Shown here: piece by piece, positions 1-10,565 of the stretch
How the letters are laid out: each line of letters begins with the position of its first letter
How positions within the stretch are numbered: position 1 is the first letter of the stretch
From: Sorangium aterium
GTDB lineage: Bacteria; Myxococcota_A; Polyangia; Polyangiales; Polyangiaceae
Direction: 5' to 3'
DNA length: 64,000 nucleotides
Assembly: GCF_028368935.1 (NCBI RefSeq)
Contig: NZ_JAQNDK010000001.1
Span: forward strand, 2,170,001 to 2,234,000
Notes under the pieces: generated by a model
Seen by the model: only the letters and a program-made list of their open reading frames with translations
Told to the model about the DNA's origin: nothing
The model's database searches: none
Position numbers and translations under genes: made by a program

Positions 1-1068
1 GGCATCGAGACGAACCCCGACGGGCCGCGCGCGGCGCAGCTCCGGGAGCGCGACGTCGCGGTGCACATGCTGCCGAAGCGCTCCGGCTTCGACCTCAAGC
101 TCCCCGGGAAGCTCGCGGCGTTCTTCGCCAAGCACGGTGTCTCGATCGTGCACTCGCACAACCAGCTGCCGCTCATCTACGCCACGGCCGCGGGCCGGCT
201 GCACCGTGTACCTGTGTGCCACACGCTGCACGGCGCCATGTTCGATCAGGGACGCAGGGCGTGGCTGCGGCACATGGCCGCCAGGCTCGCCGACGCGCAC
301 GTGGCCGTGTCGCAGTCCACGGCCGACTTCATGCTGAAGCACAAAGAGGTGCCGAGCTCGAAGCTCCATGTGGTCTTGAATGGAATCGACCTCTCCCGGT
401 TCAGGCCGGACGCCGCGGCGCGGCACCGCATCCGAGCCGAGCTCGGGATCCCCCAGGACGCGTGGGTCGCCGGGGCGGTCGGGCGCCTGTCGCAGGTCAA
501 GAACCACGCGCTCTTGCTCCGCGCGGCCGCCGCCGCGGGGATCCTGTCGGGCGACTCGGACGACGCGCGCCTCCTCCTGGTCGGAGACGGGCCCGAAGCC
601 GCCGCGCTGCGCGCCCTCGCCGAAGAGCTGGGCATCAGCGACCGCGTGGTCTTCGCAGGCGAGCGGCACGACGTACCGGGGCTCCTCTCCGCCAGCGACG
701 TCTTCGTCCTGTCGTCGAAGTCCGAGGGTCTGCCGCTCTCCATGGTGGAAGCCATGGCCACGGGGCTGCCGGTGATCTCGACCGCCGTGGGCGGCATCCC
801 TGCCCTGATCGCCGACGGGGAGACGGGCTTCCTCGTGCCGTCGGACGACGAGGGCGCGCTCGCCGCCAAGCTCGCCGCGCTCAAGGGGGATCCCACGCAG
901 TCCGCGGCGATGGGCAAGCGCGGGAGGAAGCTCGCGCTGCGGCGCTACTCGGCCGAACGCATGATGGCGAGCTACATGGATATCTACGAGACCCTCCTCG
1001 CCCGGCGCGAGTCGGAGCGGCGAGGCGTGCTGCGGCCTAGCGAGCTGCTCGCTGGCCTGAACGCATAA
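1..1068 (+). CDS. Glycosyltransferase family 4 (GT-B fold), 5' partial
   Basis: The reading frame is open from the first base, so the gene starts upstream of the window; 355 residues are visible, ending at TAA. The C-terminal half is a typical GT4 domain: a GRLSQVKNH strand-loop (about nt 481-507), then EGLPLSMVEAMATGLPVIS (nt 724-780), which holds the E-x7-E nucleotide-sugar donor site, followed by GGIPALIADGETGFLV. The N-terminal part has the acceptor-side motif HTLHGAMFD. The family transfers a sugar from an activated donor to a lipid-linked or saccharide acceptor at the cytoplasmic face of the membrane. The acceptor cannot be told from the sequence. Two tandem small hairpins follow the stop. 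Confidence 0.93.
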   Translation, partial: GIETNPDGPRAAQLRERDVAVHMLPKRSGFDLKLPGKLAAFFAKHGVSIVHSHNQLPLIYATAAGRLHRVPVCHTLHGAMFDQGRRAWLRHMAARLADAHVAVSQSTADFMLKHKEVPSSKLHVVLNGIDLSRFRPDAAARHRIRAELGIPQDAWVAGAVGRLSQVKNHALLLRAAAAAGILSGDSDDARLLLVGDGPEAAALRALAEELGISDRVVFAGERHDVPGLLSASDVFVLSSKSEGLPLSMVEAMATGLPVISTAVGGIPALIADGETGFLVPSDDEGALAAKLAALKGDPTQSAAMGKRGRKLALRRYSAERMMASYMDIYETLLARRESERRGVLRPSELLAGLNA

Positions 1069-1129
1069 CCCAGCGAGCGGCCCGCAGGCTCGCCCCCGTC
1101 ACCCAGCGAGCGGCTCGCAGGCTCGCCTC
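1068..1129 (+). terminator. Two tandem 33-bp-spaced hairpin repeats after the glycosyltransferase
   Basis: A ~29-bp unit at 1068-1096 is repeated with two or three changes at 1101-1129, exactly 33 bp on. Each copy can fold GCGAGC (1073-1078; 1106-1111) against GCTCGC (1088-1093; 1121-1126). The first copy overlaps the final base of the TAA stop. It lies between convergent genes, so a bidirectional transcription end is plausible. There is no T-run, so this is inference. Confidence 0.4.
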
Positions 1130-1216
1130 CACGATCCACACCCAGGCGAACCGCGAACGGCGCGGCAAGCGCGTCGCCAGGCTCCGGGGGCAGGCTGTCG
1201 CTGCCTCACGCTCGCT

Positions 1217-2371
1217 TCAAGGCGCGCGGGGGATCGTCGAGCGCGCACGCCGGCTCGTCGCGAGCGACGGCGGCGACGAGAGCGCCGCCGTCCGGGAAAG
1301 CCGCGCCTGGGGACGACCCGAAGGCGGCCGTTCGTCCAGCGCGCCGAGGTCGCGCGGGTCCGTCGCTGGCGCGAGCGTGCTCCGGGGCGGCGGCGCGAGC
1401 GTGCTCCGGGGTGGCGGCACCAGTGTGCTCCGGGGCGGCGGCACCAGTGTGCTCCGGGGTGGCGGCACCAGCGTGCTCCGGGGTGGCGCGAGCGCGAGCG
1501 CGACGTGCGCCTCGCGCAAAGCTGCCAGCATCGACCGCGCATCCGGCCAGCGATCCGCCTGCGCGAACTCGAGCGCGCGGTCCACCACCCGCACCACGGC
1601 CGGAAACATCGACGGCGCGACCCGCGCGAGCGACGGAATCGGGCAGGTCATCCTCAGGAAGAAGAGCTCGTTGACGGTAGGCGCCTCCTGGACGTAGCGG
1701 TCCGTCAGCAGCGAGAACATCGTCGCCCCCAGCGCCCAGAGGTCCGTCCGCGCGTCGACGAGATCCCAGCGCGCGCGGGCCTGCTCGGGCGGCATGTACG
1801 CCGGCGTGCCCATCGCGCGGAGCCCCACGAGGGAGGTTTGCCCCGAGGGGACCCGCAGGCGCGCGATGCCGAAGTCGAGGATCTTCACCCCGCGCTCTCG
1901 CGTGAGGAAGATGTTGTCAGGCTTCAGATCCCGGTGAACGACGCCCCTCGCGTGCGCTGCCGCGAGCACCTCCAGGATCTGCTCGCTCACGGAGAGGACC
2001 TCGGCCGGCGGGAGCGGGCCCCTCTGCGCCTTCCAGCGCTGGAGAAGGCTCTCTCCCTCGAGGAGCTCCATCACGAGGAACGGCGAGCCGTCCTCGGTCA
2101 CGTCGTCCGCGATCACCGCCGCGACCCCCGGGTGATCGACCGTCTGCGCGATGGCCTTCTCTCGGAGAAACCGCGCGCGATCGCCCCGGTCCCTCGCCCT
2201 CTCGGGGTGCAGCAGCTTGATCGCGACCCGCTGGCCCTTCCGGTGCGTCGCGGCATACACGGCCGCCATCCCGCCGAGGCCGATCAGCGCGTCCAGCCGC
2301 CATGCGCCGTTGAGCGACGTTCCCACCCGCGCCTGCGCTCTCTGGGCGTTCGTGACATTCTCGAACTCCAT
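1217..2371 (-). CDS. Eukaryotic-type Ser/Thr protein kinase with repeat tail
   Basis: 384 residues from the ATG at 2371, chosen because GGAGAGG lies about 8 bases upstream; the frame is open further upstream but without kinase homology. Kinase landmarks: Gly-rich loop IGLGGMAAVYAA (30-41), ATP-binding Lys in VAIKLL (Lys52), catalytic HRDLKPDN (146-153) and DFG (166-168), all intact, followed by GTPAYMPPEQ. After the kinase domain (ending near 290) come five copies of an 8-residue [VA]PPPRSTL unit (about 294-334; 24-bp DNA repeat at 1370-1492), then a basic Ser/Arg-rich end. No transmembrane segment is visible, so the protein is probably cytoplasmic. The tail offers several Ser/Thr sites. The substrate is unknown. 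Confidence 0.92.
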   Translation of the reverse strand: MEFENVTNAQRAQARVGTSLNGAWRLDALIGLGGMAAVYAATHRKGQRVAIKLLHPERARDRGDRARFLREKAIAQTVDHPGVAAVIADDVTEDGSPFLVMELLEGESLLQRWKAQRGPLPPAEVLSVSEQILEVLAAAHARGVVHRDLKPDNIFLTRERGVKILDFGIARLRVPSGQTSLVGLRAMGTPAYMPPEQARARWDLVDARTDLWALGATMFSLLTDRYVQEAPTVNELFFLRMTCPIPSLARVAPSMFPAVVRVVDRALEFAQADRWPDARSMLAALREAHVALALAPPRSTLVPPPRSTLVPPPRSTLVPPPRSTLAPPPRSTLAPATDPRDLGALDERPPSGRPQARLSRTAALSSPPSLATSRRARSTIPRAP

Positions 2372-2815
2372 CGCTGGTCCTCTCCGTACCTCGACCCAAC
2401 GGCCCTCCCGGCGCAGGAGAGCCTCTCTGCTCTGCGTTTCCCGTGTCCCGGCGACGGCGCTACGGTCGAATCGGCGCTCCACGACGGAAGACCGGGGTTG
2501 CAGCTCGTCGGCACCGCGACCCGCCCGGCCGTCCCGCGTCACCGACACGAGAGCCGCAGGGGGTGGGCGATATCCAACAACACGTCATTTCATGGAAAAG
2601 TTCAGCAAAACCCGAGCCACGCCGGCGCGCCTGGAGCGCCGCGGCGAACGCGCGACCGCGTGGGGCGAATCGCCCCATGCGGCAAGATGCCCCGACCATT
2701 GTGGCCTCGCCGGGGCCTCCGCCTCGTCAATCGTGAGGCTGCCAAGGATGTGCTCGGATGTGCTCTGAGTCGTGGGGCCGCAATCGGACAGGATCGGATG
2801 TGCTCGCGCGTGGGC
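2372..2815. other. Intergenic region upstream of the kinase
   Basis: 444 bases between two minus-strand genes; it should hold the kinase promoter. Less GC-rich patches occur around 2570-2610. The ten-mer GGATGTGCTC is present at 2747-2756 and 2756-2765 and recurs close to 2797-2806. I see no convincing small gene here. Confidence 0.5.
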
Positions 2816-5800
2816 TCAGTGGAGGCCCTTCATCGTCGGATCACCCAGCTTGAACGCCGCCAGCGCTTGCCGGATGAAGGCGGGCACCGAGAGGTAGCTC
2901 TCGAGCGCGCCGCAAGCGCGGTTCGAGGAGCACGTGCACTTGTAGAAATCGCTGAAGTCGTCGTCGTCCGCGTCGGCGTCCGCCTTGCAGCCGTCCACGC
3001 CTTCCCGCAGGACCTCGCCGTCGTCCGCGATGGCGGCGATCGTCGGATCCCACCGCACGATCGGCTGACCGGTCTCCGGGTTCGGCTTCACCTTGTACCA
3101 GTCCGCCTTGCCGTCGCCGTCGAGGTCGGGTCCAGGCTCCGTGACATACGCCTTTGCCAGGAGCTCATTCCCGTACTCCAGGACGCGCGCGCCGATGCCC
3201 TTCTGCACGACCTTGCCAAAGACGGTCTCGGTCCCGTAGGCCTTCGCCACGAACACCTTCCCGGACGGGTGGTGGAGCTCGATCCGGTCCGGGAAGGCGG
3301 GATCTGTGTCTGCCCCGGCCTCCCAGACGTGCATCATGTCCAGCCACTTCTGCTTCTGGTTCTCCGGCAGATAGAGGAGGGTCCACGCGATGAGGAACTT
3401 CTGCTGTTCCCAGCCGATCTGCGGGTCGAGGATGGCGACCTTGGCCGGGGCCCGCGGGTTCCACGGCGCGCTGTCGGGCGCGCCGTAGGAGCTGCAGACG
3501 ATGCTCCCGGCCCCGGGGAAGCAGCTCTCCGGCCCGCTCTCGGCCCACCACGAGGTCCAGCCGAGCGCGCCGGCGGGGTACCCGCTCGAGTCCCGGACCG
3601 GCCGCCCGCGCTGGTCGGCCTCGACGCGCACGCCCTTCAAGGCGTCGTCGCCCGTCAGGTTGTTGGCGAGCCAGCGGCGGTACCCTTCCGGGAAGACGTC
3701 GGCGAGCGAGACCGCGCGGTAGCGCGCGTCGAGGAAGTCGTGCCGCGAGTCGCTGATGAAGTTGTCGACCGACTCGGTCATCAGCATCGACACCCACGCC
3801 TTGTCGTAATAGGCCCCGGCGTTCATCGTGTACGACGAGTCGTACTCGCCCTTGTCCTCCGCGAGCGCGTTCTCGAGCGGCTTGCCCCCGATGGCGATGT
3901 CGCCGAAATAGCCCGTCGCGCCGTTCGGCACGACCACCAGCGGCTCCCCGGGATCGCCGAAGACATCGCTCGATGACCGGAGGACGGTATCCCCGTCCGG
4001 CAGGAAGTGCTCACCCGGCTGCGGGCGCGCCATCTGGAGCGAGAAGTGATCGAACGCGATCCCGGCCGCGAGGGTGTTCTCCTTGAAGAGGCTGTTCGCG
4101 GCCTGGACCCAGAACGTGTCGAAATCGTAGCCGCGGCCCAGCGCGAACTCGCGGTAGATGTTCATGATGAGCCCGAGGCCCTTCGCGCCGTCGCGCATCT
4201 TCGCGTTGTACCGGTTCAGGGTCCGCTCCGACGCCGCGCGCACGCTGAACGCCTGCCGGCCGCGGCGGTAGTTGTCGAAGATGTGGTTCACCTCCTGCTG
4301 CGTGACGAAGAAATTGAAGAGCTCGTAGGCGTCCGCGCCGTTGTCGTGCCGGTACACGCTCAGGTTGCCGAGGTCGGCCCACCGGTCGCTCGCGAAGCCG
4401 TAAGGCAGGCGGGTCCGCCCCGCCGGGTCCACCGAGGGCCCCTTCACGTCCTTCGGCGTCGCCAGCGCGCGCCAGGTGACATAATCGACCTTCTGCTGCC
4501 GGCACCGCGTGTATTTGCCGCCGATCGACACGATCTGGCCGTCGAGCAAGGGGTGCCAGGCGCCGTTCCGCTCCTCGTCCCAGTCCGAGGGCACGTACGC
4601 GCTCGGGTCGACCTCGACGCAGCTGCGCGGCTTGATCAGCTCGTACTTGCTCTGCAGCTCGGAGTAATGGATGTCCTCGTCGTCGTACTCGGGCTGGATG
4701 CCCAGGATGCCGCCGAAATCGTCGATCTTCGCGAGCATGCCCTTGCCGCGCGGGGTGGTCGCCTTGTAGCTCGGGTCGGCGTGCACGGCGACGGCATCGC
4801 CGTAGAACATGCGGGCCGCGGCGAAATCGTACGCGCCGAGCCCGATGAGGTCCTGCGTGGGCTCGCCGGCGTAGTCCATCGTCGACGACTGCATGAACAT
4901 CCAGATCAGGTTCTTCTGCTCGTTCTCGGTGACGGGGTCGTAGTACCTCGGCCCGACGCAGGCCTCGCCGTCCTCCGAGAGCGTCTCGCACCGCGTCTTC
5001 ACCCGTCCATCGTTCGTGCGAAGCTGCCAGTACTGCGGCCGGTAGCCCCAGGCGTCGGAAGAGCTCACGAAGTTGTGCCGCAGCCCGACGGAGTGGCCCA
5101 TCTCGTGGAGGATCACCGAGGTGTGCGCCCGCTGCGCGAGGTAGCGCCGCATGGCCTCGGCGCGCCGCGCCTTCTGCGCGTCGTCCCCCTCGCCGAAGCG
5201 CCCGAGCTTGCTCGCGAATTTCTCCTCGAGGAGGTCCGCCAGGTTGGCGGTCGCGAGCGGCGCCGGCGCCTCGTGCATCACGCACGCGCCGCGCTCGGCG
5301 AGCGCGAGCTCCTTCAGGTTCCCGAGCTCGCGCCGCACGCTCGGGTTCGCCCCTCGGAGCGGCGAGGCGAAGCGCATCACCTCGTCCGTGAGCGGCAGCC
5401 CCTCGACGCCGGTGAGCTCCTGGATCGCCTTCGTCGTGAGCTCGGCCTCGAGCTCGGTACCCACGGCGGCCCTGCGGCGCGCCTCGTAGACCCCGCGCAT
5501 GCTGTCGGGCGCCGTGGCGTCGGCCGCGATGCCGCGCACCTCCTTCGAGAGCCGCCGGAGGCTCTCGCGCAGCGCCGGGTTCTGCGGCATCTGGCCGGCG
5601 CCCTCGGAGACGGCCGCCTCGTCCACCCCGGCGGACCGGGCGATCCGCCGCGCCAGCTCCTCCCGCGTGAGCCGCGGCAGCGCGCCGCTGCGCGACGCGC
5701 CCTCGCTCGCCTGCGCCCAGTCCCGGACGTAGCCGCCGTCGGTCACGTCCTCGGTCTTGAGCTCTCCCTTGATGTAGCGGGCCGTGTCCACGACGCCCTG

Positions 5801-7681
5801 GCTCCAGATGTCGCTGACGTGCGTCCAGACATTGATGCTCGCCGCGACCTTCTCGCCGGTGAGCGGGTCTTCCGAGTCGCTGTAGATGCCCCAGGCGGAG
5901 GGCGATTGCGGCGCCTCGAAGTTGTTGATCTGGTGGTAGCGCAGGTCGCCGATCCGCGCGTTCAGCGCATTGCCGCACGACTTCATCAGCTCGGGATCCC
6001 GCCCTGTCTCCTTGCGGCGCTCGTCGCTGCACATCCTGGCGGTCACGCCCGCCGGCAGCCGCGGACCGCCGCACGCCTCGGGGTCGGCCGCCTCGACGGG
6101 GCTGTGACAGAGCACGATCATCTCGGGCATCTTCGCGAGCGCGATGACGCCCCTCGAGGTCCCGCGCCGCGCGCCGATCTCGTCGGCGAGCGCCTCGCAG
6201 CGCTGCCCCTCGGGCGCCGCGCCGCGCCGGCACGCGTCGACCTCGCGCGCGAGCGCGACGGCGTCGGCGTCATCGTCCATCTGCCCGTCGTAGACAGGGA
6301 ACGCCTCGCCGCAGCGCGCCGCGTCCCCTTTCGTCCGGACGCACTCGGCGTACTTGGCGGTGACGACGGCGCTGCGCAGGGCGACGTCCCACTCGTGGGC
6401 TGCCATGTCCGTGGCGGCGAAATAGTCGGGGTTGCTGTCCGAGGTCACGTACCACGCCTGCGGCACGGCCTCGCGCCGCTGGTACGGCAGGGTGCACCGT
6501 TGCTTGAAGGTATCGCACCGCGAGCCGGGCCCCACCGCCTCCATCCCTCCATCCCGGGCCATCAAGGCCCCGGTGACGGCCTCGCACTCGTCCTCGGTCC
6601 CGTTCCGGTCCTGGTCGCGGTGCGGATCTGCGCCGGGGGGGGTGGTCTCGGGCGTGAAGCACGGGATCTCGCCCGTCATGCTCTCCGGATCATCGTAGTA
6701 GTGGCTGCGTTCCCAGATGTTGTAACGGGAGATCATGCGGTGCCACTTGGCGTCGCTCATGCCGTAGTTGCGGGCGTAGCCGAAGCGCTCTCGCACGAAG
6801 GCGCCGAAGGCCCGGAACCGGTAGCCGTCCCACTCGGCCGGCTCGTAGTCCCGATCGACGACGCGCCGGAACGACTGCCGGAGGGTGATCTCGACCGGGT
6901 TGCACGAGCCGACCGGCGCGGTGCCGCCCGCGAAGTCCGTGTCGAGCATGCAGGCCGGGAAGCTGTCGATGCCCCACCCGAGGTGGCTGAGATCGACGAG
7001 CTGCGGCACCGCGAAGGCCTTGTTGGTGACGTCGAAATACCCCTCCTCGGGGTCGAAATGGGGCGCGTCGGGGTGGCTCGGGTCGCTGACGTAGTAGGAG
7101 AGCGGCTCGTACTGCACGCCGCCGTAGACGCCGATGAGCGACAGCGTGTCGAAGTCGTAGGAGTCGACGTTCAGGTTCTTCGACCAATCGACCCGCATGT
7201 ACTCGCGCTCATACCATGGACGGTCGGTCGTATTTTCGACGACGACGTTGCTCTCTTCCCCCGTCGCCCGGTTGTAGTCGCGCTGGATGTCGAAGTGCGA
7301 GAGGATCTTGTAGGCGACGACCACGACGCCATCGTCCGTGGCGGCGCCGGCGCCCTTGCCGTCGCTGTCTTTCACGCGCTCGTAGGTGAGGCGCCCCAGC
7401 AGGAGGTCTTCCTGGATGATCCACTTGATGCGCGCGACTTCGGCCTGAGCGTACGAGGAGGAGAAGAGCCCGTCCTGCGAGGCGCCGTAGCCCACGTCGA
7501 CCACCGTGGTCCGCGCCCAGAACTCCGGATCGTCCTCCTTGCTCTGCAGATCCGCGCCGACGAAGAACGATTTCGCCAGCGCGTTCGCCTGAACCTGGCG
7601 GATGGCCGGCCGCTCCTCGGCGCAGCCCGCGATCGAGCACACCGCCGCCGCGAGCAATGCCTGTCTCACAATCCAACTCAT
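2816..7681 (-). CDS. Very large zinc-dependent metalloprotease-like lipoprotein (metzincin motif)
   Basis: 1,621 residues from the ATG at 7681, preceded by AGAGGAGG. The start is supported by a lipoprotein signal: hydrophobic stretch then SIAGC within the first 20 residues. Near residues 859-869 is HEMGHSVGLRH followed by N, matching the metzincin signature HExxHxxGxxH: three zinc-binding His and a catalytic Glu. The rest has many aromatic and Asp/Gly-rich segments and several Cys. A CxCxxxxxC cluster near the C-terminus (residues about 1,580-1,595) could form disulfides. Family knowledge: long zinc-dependent metalloproteases of this type are common in myxobacterial envelopes. The substrate is unknown. 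An outer-membrane, surface-exposed predatory or nutritional protease is inference. Confidence 0.88.
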   Translation of the reverse strand: MSWIVRQALLAAAVCSIAGCAEERPAIRQVQANALAKSFFVGADLQSKEDDPEFWARTTVVDVGYGASQDGLFSSSYAQAEVARIKWIIQEDLLLGRLTYERVKDSDGKGAGAATDDGVVVVAYKILSHFDIQRDYNRATGEESNVVVENTTDRPWYEREYMRVDWSKNLNVDSYDFDTLSLIGVYGGVQYEPLSYYVSDPSHPDAPHFDPEEGYFDVTNKAFAVPQLVDLSHLGWGIDSFPACMLDTDFAGGTAPVGSCNPVEITLRQSFRRVVDRDYEPAEWDGYRFRAFGAFVRERFGYARNYGMSDAKWHRMISRYNIWERSHYYDDPESMTGEIPCFTPETTPPGADPHRDQDRNGTEDECEAVTGALMARDGGMEAVGPGSRCDTFKQRCTLPYQRREAVPQAWYVTSDSNPDYFAATDMAAHEWDVALRSAVVTAKYAECVRTKGDAARCGEAFPVYDGQMDDDADAVALAREVDACRRGAAPEGQRCEALADEIGARRGTSRGVIALAKMPEMIVLCHSPVEAADPEACGGPRLPAGVTARMCSDERRKETGRDPELMKSCGNALNARIGDLRYHQINNFEAPQSPSAWGIYSDSEDPLTGEKVAASINVWTHVSDIWSQGVVDTARYIKGELKTEDVTDGGYVRDWAQASEGASRSGALPRLTREELARRIARSAGVDEAAVSEGAGQMPQNPALRESLRRLSKEVRGIAADATAPDSMRGVYEARRRAAVGTELEAELTTKAIQELTGVEGLPLTDEVMRFASPLRGANPSVRRELGNLKELALAERGACVMHEAPAPLATANLADLLEEKFASKLGRFGEGDDAQKARRAEAMRRYLAQRAHTSVILHEMGHSVGLRHNFVSSSDAWGYRPQYWQLRTNDGRVKTRCETLSEDGEACVGPRYYDPVTENEQKNLIWMFMQSSTMDYAGEPTQDLIGLGAYDFAAARMFYGDAVAVHADPSYKATTPRGKGMLAKIDDFGGILGIQPEYDDEDIHYSELQSKYELIKPRSCVEVDPSAYVPSDWDEERNGAWHPLLDGQIVSIGGKYTRCRQQKVDYVTWRALATPKDVKGPSVDPAGRTRLPYGFASDRWADLGNLSVYRHDNGADAYELFNFFVTQQEVNHIFDNYRRGRQAFSVRAASERTLNRYNAKMRDGAKGLGLIMNIYREFALGRGYDFDTFWVQAANSLFKENTLAAGIAFDHFSLQMARPQPGEHFLPDGDTVLRSSSDVFGDPGEPLVVVPNGATGYFGDIAIGGKPLENALAEDKGEYDSSYTMNAGAYYDKAWVSMLMTESVDNFISDSRHDFLDARYRAVSLADVFPEGYRRWLANNLTGDDALKGVRVEADQRGRPVRDSSGYPAGALGWTSWWAESGPESCFPGAGSIVCSSYGAPDSAPWNPRAPAKVAILDPQIGWEQQKFLIAWTLLYLPENQKQKWLDMMHVWEAGADTDPAFPDRIELHHPSGKVFVAKAYGTETVFGKVVQKGIGARVLEYGNELLAKAYVTEPGPDLDGDGKADWYKVKPNPETGQPIVRWDPTIAAIADDGEVLREGVDGCKADADADDDDFSDFYKCTCSSNRACGALESYLSVPAFIRQALAAFKLGDPTMKGLH

Positions 7682-8447
<766 letters not shown>

Positions 8448-8969
8448 GTGCCTGACGGAGACGTCCTGCTCTCGAACACCGACGGCACCATCCTGGCGCA
8501 AGGCCCCGCCGTGCTCGTCTGCGAGTGCCGTGGCGACGGCCTGGACCTCGCCGTCCATCGCGTCGCCACGTTCGCGCTCGTCGCCTCGCTCGTCGTGGCG
8601 GGCATCGTGACGGCGCGCGCGGCCCCCTTTCCCATCCTCTTCATCGCGGGGACCTGGACCGCCGGAGCCACCGCCGCGCTGCTCGCCGTCCGCCGGCGCC
8701 GCCGGCTCCACGGGCTGTTCCGCCTCGACTTCGAGCGGCACGAGCTCATCCAGGACGGCCGTGGCTTCCGGCGGACCCTGCCGATCCAGGCGATCGTCGG
8801 CGTCTCGACCCCGCCCGCCTCGGACACGGACGTCGACGAGCCGGGCCTCGCGCCGCGCTGGCTGCTCCTCCACCTGTCGACCGGGGAGCAGCTGCGCCTG
8901 GGCAGGGCGCCCGCCTACGCGCTCGGACCGGCGCTCGCCTTCCTCAGGCGGGCCGGCGTCGAGCCGTGA
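8448..8969 (+). CDS. Small membrane protein with two transmembrane helices
   Basis: 173 residues. The GTG at 8448 is chosen because GGGAGGA lies six bases upstream. Residues ~38-60 and ~63-82 form two hydrophobic helices separated by a short loop. They are followed by an RRRRR stop-transfer patch and a soluble C-terminal part (~90-173) with alternating strands that reads like a small PH-like or membrane-proximal beta domain. I do not recognise a named family. It stands alone between the repeat array and the convergent MopE-like gene. The function is unknown. Confidence 0.72.
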   Translation: MPDGDVLLSNTDGTILAQGPAVLVCECRGDGLDLAVHRVATFALVASLVVAGIVTARAAPFPILFIAGTWTAGATAALLAVRRRRRLHGLFRLDFERHELIQDGRGFRRTLPIQAIVGVSTPPASDTDVDEPGLAPRWLLLHLSTGEQLRLGRAPAYALGPALAFLRRAGVEP

Positions 8970-9002
8970 GGGGCGCGCCCGCCGCCGGCCAGCTCCGCGC
9001 CG

Positions 9003-10565
9003 TCAGGGCCTCGGCAGGCTGGGGTAGGCCGGACCGAAGTCGTTGCGCATGTCGCGGACCGTCGAGAGGAACGGCGTCTTCACGGCCTCGTCCCGGTAGA
9101 TCGGCCTGACGACGCACGTGTCGTCTCCGCACTCCCCTGCCTCGGGGAAGATCACGTCGGCGACGAGCCAGAACCTGTCGCCTGAGTCCTCCGGAACGAA
9201 GGCGACGGGCACCTCGGGGTCGTAGAAGCCGGTGGGCCCGAGGTCGGCCCCGAGCTCGCCGTTGCAGTAGATCTTGACCCGCGGGTGCACGTCGAACGAC
9301 ACGCTGCCGCCGAAGTAGTGCACGGCGATGCGCATCCAGCTGGCCTTGGGCGGGAAATCGACGTTGATGTTCTCGGGCGCGCAGAAGGTCGGGTCGTCCG
9401 GATCCGTGGTGCGGTGGGCGCAGGAGATGTTGTCGAGATCGAGCCGCGGGCTGTGGCACCCCCTGCCGTGTTCGCGCCATTCCTCCCCCACCCCGCGAGG
9501 CGCGTAGAAGCAGCTGTTGTTGGTCTCCTCCGGATCCAGGTACCAGTTCACCGGCTCGGGGGGCGTCGCCGCGTCGCTGAACCACGTGATGGCCGAGCCG
9601 CCCGAGAGGCTGTCGAGCGTGCAGTTCCCGTAGCCGCACGCGGCGCTGGAGCCGCCGACCGTCCAGGGCTGCATGTTGCTCGGCTTGTGGAGATAGAGAT
9701 CCATATCGACGCTGGCCGGCTCGTGCTCCCACTCGAGCTCGACGCGGAGGCCGCGGGCGCCGACGAACAGCGGGTAAACGCAGGTCGCGGTCTCGCCGCC
9801 CGCCAGGCTCTTCGTGTACGTGACCGTGTACTCGCCCGACTGGAGCGGCTTGAAGTCGTCCGCCGGCCCCTGCCCCCCCACCGAGGGGCACGGGTTCACG
9901 CCCGGCGGGCACGTCACCGTCCACACCTCGGAGCCCGGCTGCGCGTCCTCGCTGAACGTGCCGGTGCCCTCCTTCAGATCGACGGTGGTGAACGGCGCCG
10001 CCTGGAGCGGGTGGCAGCCCGCCACGTCGTTCCGGTGGCAGTCCTGGTCCGCGTGCACGCCGCCGACGCACGGGCCCCACGTGCCCGTCTCGTCGCAGAT
10101 CTGGGTCCCGGGGAAGCACCCCGGGCTGCGCCGGTACGACGGATCGCCCCGGAAGCAGGAGTGCGCCTGCCCGGCGATGCACCCGCAGCTCTCGTCGATC
10201 ATCCCGTTGCAGTCGTCGTCCAGCCCGGCGTGATCCACGCCGAGCTCATCCACGCCGCACAGCTCCGTCGGACCGCAGGCGCTCCCGCACGGGTTGACCG
10301 TCACCGGCAAGCCCTCGTGCGTCCCATCATCGATATCGCCGAGGAAGCCGCCATAACCTTCCGAGTCGCCGGGCTGGGCGGTCGCCACGCCGGCGCCGCC
10401 CGCCCCGCCGGCGCTGCCGGCCTCGTCGGCGCGCGAGCCGCCGCCCGTCGTCGGATCGAACGTGAGCCGCTTTCCCTCGGCGCTGCAGCCGGCCGCGGAA
10501 CCGGCGCCCGACGCCGCGATCGCGATCGCGACGGGGAGCACGGAGGAGACACGAAGACGAGACAT
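9003..10565 (-). CDS. MopE-like secreted lipoprotein (paralogue A)
   Basis: 520 residues from the ATG at 10565, with GTGGAGGT just upstream. The signal ends at the lipobox AAGC (Cys27). A Gly/Ala-rich linker leads to a Cys-rich region with DDDCNGMIDE (116-125), the Asp-rich metal-binding motif found in MopE-like and many myxobacterial proteins. Next is CFPGTQICDETGTWGPC, then a beta-rich domain containing WEHEPASVDMDLYLHKP and APENINVDFPPK, similar to extracellular beta-sandwich (pre-peptidase-like) modules. It probably sits in the outer membrane or on the surface, with disulfides and Ca2+ binding. Its paralogue lies immediately upstream in the same orientation. The ligand is unknown. Confidence 0.85.
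   Translation of the reverse strand: MSRLRVSSVLPVAIAIAASGAGSAAGCSAEGKRLTFDPTTGGGSRADEAGSAGGAGGAGVATAQPGDSEGYGGFLGDIDDGTHEGLPVTVNPCGSACGPTELCGVDELGVDHAGLDDDCNGMIDESCGCIAGQAHSCFRGDPSYRRSPGCFPGTQICDETGTWGPCVGGVHADQDCHRNDVAGCHPLQAAPFTTVDLKEGTGTFSEDAQPGSEVWTVTCPPGVNPCPSVGGQGPADDFKPLQSGEYTVTYTKSLAGGETATCVYPLFVGARGLRVELEWEHEPASVDMDLYLHKPSNMQPWTVGGSSAACGYGNCTLDSLSGGSAITWFSDAATPPEPVNWYLDPEETNNSCFYAPRGVGEEWREHGRGCHSPRLDLDNISCAHRTTDPDDPTFCAPENINVDFPPKASWMRIAVHYFGGSVSFDVHPRVKIYCNGELGADLGPTGFYDPEVPVAFVPEDSGDRFWLVADVIFPEAGECGDDTCVVRPIYRDEAVKTPFLSTVRDMRNDFGPAYPSLPRP

Noticed and set aside
1505-3976. Long plus-strand open frame opposite the kinase and the end of the metalloprotease
   Set aside because: Antisense to two clearly coding genes, with Arg-rich low-complexity translation; a product of high GC.
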